Assembly (NCBI GenBank): GCA_033439265.1 | Contig: JAVTVX010000004.1 | Location: 17,001,701-17,065,700 of the forward strand | DNA length: 64,000 nt | Direction of reading: 5' to 3' | Source of the DNA: Dillenia suffruticosa | Lineage: Eukaryota; Streptophyta; Magnoliopsida; Dilleniales; Dilleniaceae | Shown: positions 12,232-22,139 of the stretch, piece after piece | Numbering within the stretch: the stretch's first letter is position 1 | How the letters are laid out: each line of letters begins with the position of its first letter | Notes under the pieces: model-generated | Database searches by the model: none | Told to the model about the DNA's origin: nothing | The model's input: only the letters and a program-made list of their open reading frames with translations | Position numbers and translations under genes: made by a program

Positions 12232-12868
12232 CATGTGGTAAATGGGGACATAGATGTAACCACTTGCATGAGAGTTCTTTTTCCCGCCATACTTAAAATA
12301 TTTGCCTTTTAGTTACATAGCTTCTTCTGAACTCTATCAACCAATTGCTCATAGAAATTTTTTCCTATTTTCTTATGAATCATGGGGGCTCCAAGATAAA
12401 TGCCTAAATCCTCCATTAGAACAAATTTACTCATTGCAACAAGAGAGTTCTTTAAAGTCCAAGGTGCCTACGGAAAGACCCATATCTCGACTTCTTAGGG
12501 TTGATTTCAAGCTCGCTTTCAATACAAAAGCATCTCAAGCAGTCTAGCATGGCACTTAAGTTTAGGTGCTCGGCTTCAGACATCAAAGTTAAGTCATTCT
12601 CAAAAAGAGATGCAAGATAGCTGGACCTCTCTTGAAAATTTTTACCGGGTTCCAAACTCCCTTCCTGACTTTTTCCTGAATCATATTCACCAGACGCTCA
12701 ATTACAATAATGAAGAGAGAGTGAGAAAGGGGTCCTCCTTGTCTTAACCCCCGACCAAGCTTAATGGATGAAAGTACTTCCCTATTCCAAATTATTGAGA
12801 TCTCATTGCTAGTCACGAGAAACATAATCAATCTAATGGGAGGGATGGGAAGGTTAGTTTCCATTAGG

Positions 12869-12873
12869 GCTCT
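12869..12873. repeat. Target-site duplication GCTCT, left copy (element C)
   Basis: GCTCT at 12869-12873 is matched at 36453-36457, directly outside the C LTRs. Confidence 0.9.
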
Positions 12874-13013
12874 TGTGATAACCCACTATCTAGGTATCGC
12901 ACCCTTTAGCAAATGGAAACAAACATGCAAATGCGAAAGCAACTAACACGAACAAAATGCTATGTCTGGACTCGCAACAGTTGCACTACCCATGTATGAT
13001 AACTGTAACACCA

Positions 13014-13051
<38 letters not shown>

Positions 13052-13063
13052 ACAATATTTGGA

Positions 13064-13094
13064 GACGCAGCGTTTTGGGACAAAACGCTGCGTC
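13064..13094 (+). promoter_or_regulatory. Perfect 14-bp inverted repeat in the LTR
   Basis: GACGCAGCGTTTTG (13064-13077), loop GGA, then its exact complement (13081-13094). It is followed by TTAGGGTT (13107-13114), loop GAA, AACCCTAA (13118-13125). The AACCCTAA word matches the plant telo-box promoter element. Elements A and E have hairpins at the same place with different stem sequence. Confidence 0.65.
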
Positions 13095-13128
13095 CCCAAT
13101 TGGGGATTAGGGTTGAAAACCCTAACCC

Positions 13129-13178
<50 letters not shown>

Positions 13179-13609
13179 CCCGACGTTCCCTCTCCTGCGG
13201 CCGTTCGTCTTCCTCCGCCATAGCCACCGCTGCCGCCGCCGGCAGCTTCTTCTTCTTCTTCTTCTTCTTCTCCTTCTCCTTCTTCCCTCGCGGTTTCCCT
13301 CTCTACCTCACTCTGTCTTCTCTCCCTCTCGCGATCTTCCACGATCGCTCTCTCTCCGCCTTGCCGTACACTGCCACGAGCCGCGATCGAGCCACCGAGT
13401 GCGCAGCAGCACAGCGCATAAGCGTGCATCAGTGCACGGGCGTGCACCAGCGCGCATCAGCGCACTAGCGCGCGAGCAGGACCCAGCCGCAGCGCGAGCC
13501 CAGGCCGCGAGCAGGACTGAGTCCGCGAGCGCGAGCCCAGGCCGCTAGCTGTAGCCCACGAGCCCGCGACGGCCCGTGAGCCCGTGACAGCCCACGAACC
13601 TCCACGCAG

Positions 13610-13681
13610 GTAAATGACTTAGGGTTTTTGATTCGGATCTAAGTGTTTAGATCTAACAAAATAAAAATCTTGTTTTGATAG
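13610..13681 (+). other. Intron-like GT...AG segment in the solo LTR leader
   Basis: CACGCAG is followed by GTAAATGACT; 72 nt later TTTTGATAG precedes GAAACACTACAG. The segment is AT-rich between GC-rich neighbours, as plant introns are. Its site is the same as the GT...AG segments of A and G and the uninterrupted junctions in D and E. Confidence 0.5.
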
Positions 13682-13751
13682 GAAACACTACAGACCTTGG
13701 AGCGACCAAAGCGACAGTCGGACGAGACTCTGCGCTTCGAGAAAACCCTAG

Positions 13752-15217
13752 GTAAGGAGATTTCTGCTCTAACTGATACTTTGAATGAATCTAAGATGAA
13801 AGGTTCTGTATATGTTCAGAGTGTAAGTAGAATGCGAATAAAATACCAATTCTGAAATGACTATATGTGACTTTGAAGGTTAAGTAGAGAATGTTACAGA
13901 AACTAGATGCTTTGATACGAAAGAAGCATATTAGAGAATCATAAAATCATGTTGAGTTAATTCGAATGATTTCCTTTAGAGTTAAACCTTGAAATATGCA
14001 TGAAAGTATCTAGATTGTAGGGTTGGAATGAAATGAGCCGTAAAGTGGAAGATATTGTACATTTCATGTTTTTCGGATAAACCCTTAAGATGCTTGAGAA
14101 GTTGATATTCAATTTTGATGATCTGATTAGGTTACTCTTTTTGGAGATTCGAGAAAACAGATTGGAATTGTTTTGAAAATAGGGAGTGACCACCCTCCCT
14201 AAAACGGTGAGTGGGACTTTGACATTCGCTATTGATTGAAAACCATGTTTCAAAAATATCTTTTAAATGACATGTTTCTGCAAATGTATGATTGTTAGAC
14301 CTTTCCAATATTTGATGAAATGTTTTGTGACATTTGGAGTGTCTTAACTGCCGACTTTATTGATATGCATCCATGAGTTTTGATAAACGTATATTGTGCC
14401 ACATTTTCGACATATTGATATGTTTTGATATTTCCACTGCATTTGGCACATGGTTTTAAATGGATTTACTTACACATTTGGGCTGTATGCCCGATCGACT
14501 TTATGATATTATGTTTTGGGCTGTATGCCCGGCCGACTTTATGATATTATGCATTGGGTTGTATGCCCGGCTGACGTTATGATATTATTCATGGGGCTAT
14601 ATGCCCGGCTGATCTGGTGATGGGATGCATGGGGCTACGTGCCCGGCTGATATGATATTGTGATCCGTAGCTACGAAGGACATCTGGTAGAGGCACCCCT
14701 TGTGTCCGGATACGCTTCGGCCGGAGGTATCCGCCAGATCGTCGTGTGTATGGGTGTCCCAGGTTGACCCTCATCGGAGAGGACGTTGAGTACGGCTCCG
14801 TCTAGCACCAGGCGGGGGCACCATACACGGCTGACTAGTTATATGTACATTATTATTATTTACAGGCTAGTTGGGGTAGTCTGTGGCCAACATTGGGGCA
14901 GAGAGCCATTCTTTAATACTTGCATTTGGAAAAACCCCCAATGCGCCGTCCTTGGTCGAGGTAGACCATTGCCGGGAATATTTCATTGGCCGGCTCTTCA
15001 TGACATTGATGTGCATATTGGATGCATATCTTGTTTTCTGGGGTGTGCATATTATATATGATTTTGAAATAACATGATCGGTTTGCACACTATGGATATT
15101 TTCTTATCTTATGCTTTGACACTCCAAATTCACCTCGATATTGATAGTATGATGTCAATCCTCTCACTTACTGAGTATCCTCCCATAGATACTCATCCCT
15201 CACTTTCTTTCCCACAG
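13752..15217 (+). other. Possible long second intron in the solo LTR
   Basis: CCCTAG is followed by GTAAGGAG, a near-consensus plant donor. At 15205-15217 TTTCTTTCCCACAG is a strong acceptor with a pyrimidine tract. The same donor and a CAG acceptor occur in D (40122 to 41226), G (62607 to 61589), the left LTR of A and the right LTR of E. Unlike the short segment, no copy lacking this one is seen, so splicing here is less well supported. Confidence 0.3.
14480..14660 (+). repeat. 38-bp tandem repeat, about 4.8 copies
   Basis: The word GGGCTGTATGCCCGG or close variants begins at 14480, 14518, 14556, 14594 and 14632, an exact 38-bp spacing. D carries shorter GGGACGTTGTGCCC units at the same LTR place (three at about 40615-40672 in its left LTR, one in its right). 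Confidence 0.85.
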
Positions 15218-18200
15218 GATTAGTGTTGGACCGAAGAGATATCACTGGGCTTGGGTATGGATATTTTCCATTTCTTCTGCTATGATGATTGGTGACATTA
15301 TTATGTATTGGAGATCTTAGTTTGACCATTCCATTTATCTAAATTTTTGGGATGACTGTATAAATTATGGACTTTTATTCGTGAAATTTTCGTATTGATT
15401 ATTTCATTGCATTGAGCCATTTATAAATATTTAAAAATAACTTGGAAATTTATTTTATATATGCGTAGAATTTAAGTCCGCTCCGTGTGGCGGCTGCTCA
15501 TGCTCTATTTGGACATGACAGTAGAGGTCTGTTGCTAGGACTGTTAGAAACTTTATAGCCTTGCGTTGTTCTGGATGTTGGTTGTGGTATTTGTTGAATT
15601 TGGAGAGGCCGGGATGGCCAATTATTTATTTTTACAGGATGAATGTCATATACAGGTGAAATTGTACATGGGAAACCTCCGATTTATGGGGAGGTTCTGC
15701 CCGATTTTCTGTAAAAATACAGCCGGCATCCAGGGACAACGGGCGGCTGTTCACGATCCCGGTTCGGGGCGTGACAATAACACAGAATGAGATTTATATT
15801 TTACTTGTTATTTTCAAATAAAATAATGGTAAAGTCTCCCTTATTTAGTGACTATTTAACCACCTGGAGTTAATATAAAACCTGATAAAACATACAGATC
15901 ACCTATAATATCAAACAGACAGATATTAATGTCTCTCCCGGCCATTTGATAACGCACCATAGAATATAGTCTCAACATAGACAACTATATATATAAACTC
16001 TCATTGGCCTTCAACTATTAATTTACATATAACAGGAACTCATACAAATCTAAAAGAAACATAAGAACAACATGTCTTAATAATACAAGTAGGTCGGAAA
16101 AAAGTAGGGAATGAAATCCCTTGGCTCAAAGACCTCTACCCTGTGAATCCCTCTTGTCTCCCTGATCACTTAAAAACAAGGATGTCGAGGTTAGCATAAG
16201 TTGAGAAAGTACACGGGGGACCAATAGCGTGCATAATAAGTAATCATGCATAGAAATATCAATATCAACAAGTAAATATCGTGACATCGAAGAGTACACA
16301 AGACATACACATTATCTCAAACAATCCCAAAAAAATAAGTATAATTACCACTCTAGATTCAATACCTTTCTTTATCTTTATTGTTTTAATTTGAAATTGA
16401 TATTTAAAGAAAGGGATAGAATGTTGAACAAAACTAGTGTATGAAGGTCTGGAAGAGCAAGCAAAAATTCGGTATTCCTAAATGAAATTTAGGTCTTTTT
16501 AGGTTAGACACCTCAAACACTTCACTTGCTTCTAATTCCACCCTTATAGGAAGAAGAGATACATCTATAGTTTCTCAAGTTTTAATTACAGGCTTCGCAA
16601 AACTTTTGGAGAAATTATCATAGTATCATTTTCTTTTCATATTACTTTATGTTCACATTAGCAATGATCGTAATGATCCCAATTTATCACAAGGATTACA
16701 TAGGAATCATAACCAAACATTACAAATATGCAATCTCTATAGTCAACCAACTCATAACACTTCAATGAGCTATTTCAGCACAAACAATTTTTTATCACAC
16801 CGTCATATCTTGGGCTGCCATGTTTGGATTGAGATGATTCCATTTGTCATACAAAATTAAGACTTAGGGCTACAGCTTGTATACTCGTAACAAGTTTCAA
16901 TTCCAATTGCACATAGAAAGCCACATCAAACATTGTTACAACCTAAAATTCACAATACAATTTATGTAGACATAGAAAAATCAACATAATGTCTTATATA
17001 CATATCAGATTGAGGTGATTCTTATGGCTATTTAAAGATAGCACATAAAGCTACAATTTTTTATTCAAGGGTTGGCCCAATTCTGCCTAGAAGGTAGCCA
17101 ACAATCGAGGCAAAGTTTAGCATAGAAATAGGCAGAAACATGGTTTTCTGCAAAAAAAATGTAACATTTTGAAAATTTACCAAAAATTCATTTCATAATG
17201 AAACTCTTCGAATTTTATATCATTTTAAAGTTATGGAAGTTTAATTTTTTCAGAAGAAAACATTACTAGATTTATAGTTGTGCAGATAAATATATTTAAC
17301 AAATAACAGAGCATGGTCATGCTATAAATATAACAATTTTTCTGTAAAGATCATTCTATTTCAAAAATTTGCCAAAAATTCAATTATTCATGAAACTCTT
17401 TGAATCATATGTTATTTTAAAACTATGGAAGTCTAGTTTTTTTCAAGAGAAATCCCTACTCAATTTACAATTATGCAAAAAATGATATTAAATAAATAAC
17501 AGAGTATGGTCAGACGGTCTAGAATGTTAAATTTAGATTTGCTCCAATCTTTTGATATTCCAAAGTGAGATTTTCTTTTCCTTTTTCATTCCATTCTTAT
17601 TTAAATACCACAAACAGTCTGAAAACATATTAAACATGGCTATTCAATATCAAAGAAAAATGCAAGGATAGTACTTGCCTCAAACTTGCAATTCTTCCAT
17701 TGAGTTTTCCTTCCTCTCCGCTGCATGCTTTCTTTCGATTTCTAGCTTATTTTATAGATGTTCTACATTTCCTCTTTCTTCCCAAAGGTAAGGGTTAACA
17801 TATATATGGATGGAGATGGTTTCTTTCAAGCTTAAAAGGTCATTTTCATGGAGGTTTGGGTTGGTTTTTGGATGAACATGATGGAATTCGAAAATGAGGT
17901 TTTAGAAGATAAATGTTATATGTTAAGCTCTTTCTCCATCCCTCTCTCTCTATCTAAGTGGAATGTGGAGTCCAAACAAGGTGAGGTGTCAAAGGTAAAG
18001 GTGCCATATGGTCGATGATGATGTACCATGGTGTTTCCAAATTATTTTTATTTTATTTCATTTTTTCCTTTTCTTTTTCTTTTCCTTTTTCTTTTTCTTT
18101 TTCTTTTTCTTTTATGGGTCTCATACCAAATACTAATTTGGTTATCTTGTTGTATTTTTTTCGATCATTTTCGTAGGACAATATGTTACATAATCTATGC

Positions 18201-18378
18201 TAATTTAATATTTTTGACTTTCACTTAAAATCATAAACATATAAATTGAAACATGCATCGCAATTAAGAGAATATTCAGAAATTGTGTCACAGTGTGATG
18301 CGAAAGAATTTAAGAGTTATAAGTAAAAATGCAAACAAAAATATATGCTTTAATGTTTTCTAGAAATGGAACCTTTCA

Positions 18379-18396
18379 TCCTTTTCCCCTTTAAAG
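18379..18396 (-). other. Polypurine tract of element C
   Basis: The reverse complement is AAAGGGGAAAAGGA, ending directly at the LTR start. It primes plus-strand synthesis. Confidence 0.78.
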
Positions 18397-18423
18397 ATCT
18401 AGTCCTCTGGATCATTATTCATG

Positions 18424-19960
18424 CTAAAAAAGATAGGGGTATTGCCTCCTCATTTCTGGTTCTAATTCTAAAGATGCCTCCTCAGAGGTATGGTGCCTCC
18501 ACAAAACCTTTGCCAACTTAATGGTCTTGCTCCTTAAGTTCTGCTCTTGATAGTCTAAAATTTGGATCAGTTGCTCAATATAAGTTAGATCTTCTACAAC
18601 CTGAAGTGGCTCATAGCTGATTAAAAGTGAAGGATAATGAACATACTTCCTTAGCATGGAAACATGGAAAGTAGGGTCAACTCCCTCAAGTGCTGGAGGT
18701 ATGGCTAAGTCATAAACAAATAGTCCAATTCTGGCTAGAATTTCAAAAGGATCAGCAAATCTAAGACTGAATTTTCCCTTTTTCTTTCCAAATCTCATCA
18801 CCCCTTTGCTTGGAGAAATCTTGAGAAAAACTTTATCCCCTACCTCAAATTCTAAATCTCTATGCCTCTGATCAACATAACTCTTTTGATGAGATTGAGC
18901 CGTTCTTAGTTTTTCTCAAATGACTCGGACTTTCTCCGTGGTTTCTTAAAGATAAGCAATTCCTATTTTGGACTAAAGTAGCTGCTTTCACTCAATTCAT
19001 CCCAACAAAGAAGAGTCCTACATTTTCTGTCATATAATGCTTCAAACAGTACCATGCTAATGCTAGAGTAATAGTTGTTGTTATAAGCAAATTTCACCGA
19101 CATCAAATGTTTAGCCTAACTACCACGGAGCTCTAAAATACAAGCTCTCGATATATCCTCTAGAGTTTATATAGTCCTCTCTGATTGACCATCTGTTTGA
19201 GGATGATATGTTGTGGAGAAATTAAGTTTAGTTCCCAACCAGGACTGAAAGTTCTACCAAAATCGAGAAATAATCTCGGATCTCTATCGGAAACAATTGA
19301 TATTAGTATACCATCCAACCTCACGATTTTGTCAATGTAAAGTTTAGCTAATTTCTCCATGGAATGGGTTACTATAGTAGGGAGAAAGTAAACTGATTTA
19401 GTGAGCCAATCCATTATCACCCATATAGTATCAAATCCCCTTAAAGTTTTAGGCAGTCCTGAGATGAAATCTATAGTAATATGCTCCCATTTCCATTCAG
19501 GAATCGTGAGTGACTCAAGTAGTCACCAGGACTTTGGTATTCAGCCTTTACTCATTGACATGTCAAGCATCTACAAACAAACTCTGCAATATCTCTCTTT
19601 AGACTGGGCCACCAAAAGGATTGGCGTAAATCCCTATACATCTCGATGGATCCTGGATGAATAGAATAGGCTGAATTATGTGTTTCCTCCAAAATTAATC
19701 TCTATAATCCCTGAGCCTCTGGAACTACAACCCTATCTCGAAATCTGACTGTTTCATTTAATATATTAAATTCAGGCTTCCCCCCTTTAGAACATCTTCC
19801 TTGAGTTTAATGATCATTTTAGCAGCTTGCTGAATTACTCTAATGGGATCAGATAGATCTGGTCGAATCATAAATCGAGCCAAAAAAGATCCCTGACTAG
19901 TTACATTAGCATCAACTCTTAATTGTTCAAACTCAGCTATCATCTAATGCTCTCTCACCC
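18424..19960 (-). pseudogene. Element C integrase with chromo-like tail (broken)
   Basis: From high to low coordinates: zinc-binding N-terminal part (19600-19960), TIDFISGLP-like first Asp near 19465, SDRDPR second Asp near 19280, and a QTDGQSERTI box near 19175, so all three catalytic residues are still readable although in different frames. The C-terminal open stretch 18424-18801 has FEILARIG, FHVSMLRKY and the chromo-like tail LAKVLWRHHTSEEASLE, ending ...MRRQYPYLF and a stop at 18424. That tail is what chromoviruses use to target chromatin. Confidence 0.86.
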
Positions 19961-19999
19961 ATAGAGATGTGATAGATACTTGGGATTTGCAACTGAGTG

Positions 20000-20460
20000 C
20001 GTTGCAACCACATTTGCTTTGCCGGGTTGATACTAAATAGTAATATCATAGTCCTTCAATAATTCAAGCTACTTGTGTTGCCTTGAATTGAATTCCTTTT
20101 GAGTAAATAAACACTTAAAACTCTGGTGATCAGTGAATATCTCATAGTGTTTACCATATAAATACTGTCTCCAAATTTTCAAAGTAAAGATAATAGCTAC
20201 TAGTTTTAAATCATGTGCTAGATAATTCTCCTCATGAGGTTTCAACTATCTAGAAGCATAGGCTATCACATTTCGTCCCTGCATCAGTACACAACCCAAA
20301 CCAGTTTTGGATGCATCACTAAAAATCACATATCATTGTCTACTAACCGGTAATATTAGTACTGGAGCCAATACAAGCTTATCTTTTAGAGTCCGAAAAC
20401 TGGTCTGCCATAGTTCATCCCACCTGAAGGGTACATTCTTACGAGTCAATCTCCTAAGTG
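20000..20460 (-). pseudogene. Element C RNase H domain (broken)
   Basis: The minus strand shows an IYSDASKTGLG-like start near 20330, YASRQL near 20260, and the TDHQSLKCLFTQKE-type block near 20110, all hallmarks of Ty3/gypsy RNase H. Frame breaks and stops interrupt it. Confidence 0.75.
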
Positions 20461-20559
20461 GAGTAGCTATCAATGAAAATCCTTAACAAATCTATGGTAA
20501 TAACCTGTCAAACCCAAAAAATTATGCATCTCTATAACTATAGTAGGTGGGGACTAGTT

Positions 20560-21300
20560 AACAACAATTTCAATGTTTTTCGGATTTACAGAAAGTCCTT
20601 TACGAGAGACAATGTAATCCAAGAAAGTTACTTCACTAAGTCAGAATTCACATTTACTTAACTTGGCATATAATTTCTCAGCCCTCAAAGTTTGTAAGGC
20701 GATGCGAAGATACTGTTCATGTTGAGCTCTATCTTTAGAATATATCAAAATATCATCAATAAACACCACAATAAAATCATCTAGATAGAGTCTGAAAACA
20801 CGATTCATCAAATCCATAAGCACCACAAGGGCATTAGTTAAGCCAAATGGTATCACCAAGAACTCATAGTATCCATAACGAGAACGGAAAGCTATTTTAG
20901 GTATATCTTCTTCCCTGACCCTAATACAATGATAGCCTGATTTGAGATCCAATTTAGAGAAAATCGTAACATCTCTCAATTGATCAAACAGATCATCAAT
21001 TCTTGGCAAGGGATATTTATTCTTGATGGCTACTTGATTCAATTTGTGGTAATCAATACATAATCTCAAAAACCATCATTCTTCTTTATGAATAAAACTA
21101 GTGGACGCCAAAGAGAAAGACTCGAACGGATAAACCCCTTGTCCACTAGTTCTTGTAATTGATTTTTCAACTTTTTCAATTCAGCTGGTACCATCCTATA
21201 TGGAGCTATGAAGATAGGTATGGTATCTAGTATCACATCAATAGTGAACTCTATCTCTCTAATTGATGGCAATCAGGGCAAATTATCTGAAAACACATCT
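20560..21300 (-). pseudogene. Element C reverse transcriptase (partly open)
   Basis: Two open stretches (21272-21066 and 21069-20641) overlap by a few bases in different frames, so one frameshift splits the domain near 21068. The second has [21 protein letters not shown], a KLDLKSGYH block, [20 protein letters not shown] and the catalytic [13 protein letters not shown] with both Asp residues intact, unlike A and E. Within FGLTNAP the Pro is lost. The domain is the best preserved part of C. Confidence 0.9.
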
Positions 21301-21479
21301 GGAAAATCTTGAACTACTGAAATGTCACACAATTGAGATTGCTCTTTCTTGTTTTCAATGACATAAGCTAAATATTCTTCACAACCCTTGGATAGCATCC
21401 TAGTCACTCTAATGAAAGATACCACTGGAGCTCTGATAAATCTATCACCAATAAAGAAAATCTGTGATTATCCTAGAGG

Positions 21480-21900
21480 TGAAAAGCAAACAATATTTAC
21501 TAACAATCAACCAGTACATAATTAGTTGATAACCAATCCATGCCCAGAATTGCATCCAAATCTAACAACTCTAATGGTAGCAAATAAGTGCTAAAATCAT
21601 GCCCTTGGAAGGTCGCAATACAACCCTTATAAATTTCAGTAATGAGAACCTCATCTCCAAGAGGGGTAGCAACCCACAACCACTGATTTAGAGGTTCAGA
21701 CTCACAAGGCAAGTGCATAATAAATGCAAATGAAATGAATAAATGTGTGGTACCCGGATCAATCAAGACACGAACCTCACAAGAAAATAATTTCATTCTA
21801 CTTGTAATCATATTAGGTGAAGCACGAGCCTCCTGAGTAGTGCCTGCATGAACTCTAGCCTCACCTCCTAGGTTTGGTGGCATCCCTTAAGGTTGCCTCT
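21480..21900 (-). pseudogene. Element C aspartic protease
   Basis: The open stretch 21883-21500 contains VRVLIDPGTTHLFIS, the retropepsin active-site region (family LIDSGATHSFIS; here D-P-G), and DAILGMDWLSTN near the C-end. It is open over its length but has no separate start; in the element it would be part of gag-pol. Confidence 0.82.
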
Positions 21901-22139
21901 ACTGTGGCTGTGGTGGTAAAACTGGTCTAGGTAGTTCTGACCTCAATGGAACTTAAGGGGTTATTGCATACTGAGTGGGTAGAGATCTGAGTGGTGAAAC
22001 ATGCTGTAATGGAGCTGGCTATGACTTCCCTTCGCCTAAGAGGACAAATGGCCTGGCTGAAAAAATATAAAACAAAGTCTCGTTTCTCCCTCGCATGGCC
22101 CCGTATGAAGATTTCTACAAGTGGGACACGATGGCCTCT
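21900..22139 (-). pseudogene. Element C gag C-terminus with two zinc knuckles
   Basis: Directly left of element E the minus strand encodes C-P-T-C-R-N-L-H-T-G-P-C (a CCHC knuckle) and, eight residues on, CFIFFQPGHLS, a second knuckle with its second Cys changed to Phe. Gln/Pro-rich sequence follows. E has cut gag just before these knuckles; the other part lies at 32509-33539. Confidence 0.75.
22135..22139. repeat. Target-site duplication CCTCT, left copy (element E)
   Basis: CCTCT at 22135-22139 equals 32504-32508. Confidence 0.93.

Larger units (their letters stand above)
12227..12873 (-). pseudogene. LINE reverse transcriptase, distal fragment
   Basis: The minus strand from 12864 has SIIWNREVLSSIKLGRGLRQGGPLS, the conserved GLRQGDPLSP region of L1-type reverse transcriptase, then SLFIIVIERL, then LFENDLTLMS where active elements have FADD. 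Downstream come INPKKS and, from about 12400, YLGAP and LSMAGKRTL, typical of the thumb/connection of plant LINEs. The catalytic box is thus mutated (two residues). Both ends stop exactly at insertions of A and C, with reading sense unbroken across them. Confidence 0.87.
13004..15776 (+). mobile_element. Solo gypsy LTR with ATAAC duplication
   Basis: Starts TGTAACACC and ends GGGGCGTGACA, exactly as LTRs of the A/E type, and is flanked by ATAAC (12999-13003 and 15777-15781). No interior or second LTR is present, so it is the product of recombination between two LTRs of a complete element. Internal landmarks: 32-nt A run (13019-13050), hairpin (13064-13094), TTAGGG hairpin (13107-13125), (CT)n (about 13133-13179), GC-rich part (13340-13605), intron-like segments and a 38-bp tandem repeat. 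Confidence 0.94.
12874..18378 (-). repeat. Element C 3' LTR (left copy), interrupted at 13004-15781
   Basis: The LTR starts TGTGATAACCC at 12874, breaks at the solo LTR, resumes at 15782 (CACAGAATGAG, matching 33811 onward in the other LTR) and ends at 18378. Without the insert and its duplicated 5 bp it is about 2727 bp. It has a (CTTTTT)n-rich stretch at 18057-18115 with its counterpart at 36140-36190. Confidence 0.9.

Noticed and set aside
12962-13468. 168-codon frame starting in the A run of the solo LTR
   Set aside because: Poly-Lys, then Ser-Leu repeats from the A run and (CT)n microsatellite; no real protein signal.
14462-14660. CRISPR-like regular spacing of the 38-bp units
   Set aside because: Units are directly adjacent without unique spacers, and this is plant DNA; it is an LTR minisatellite.
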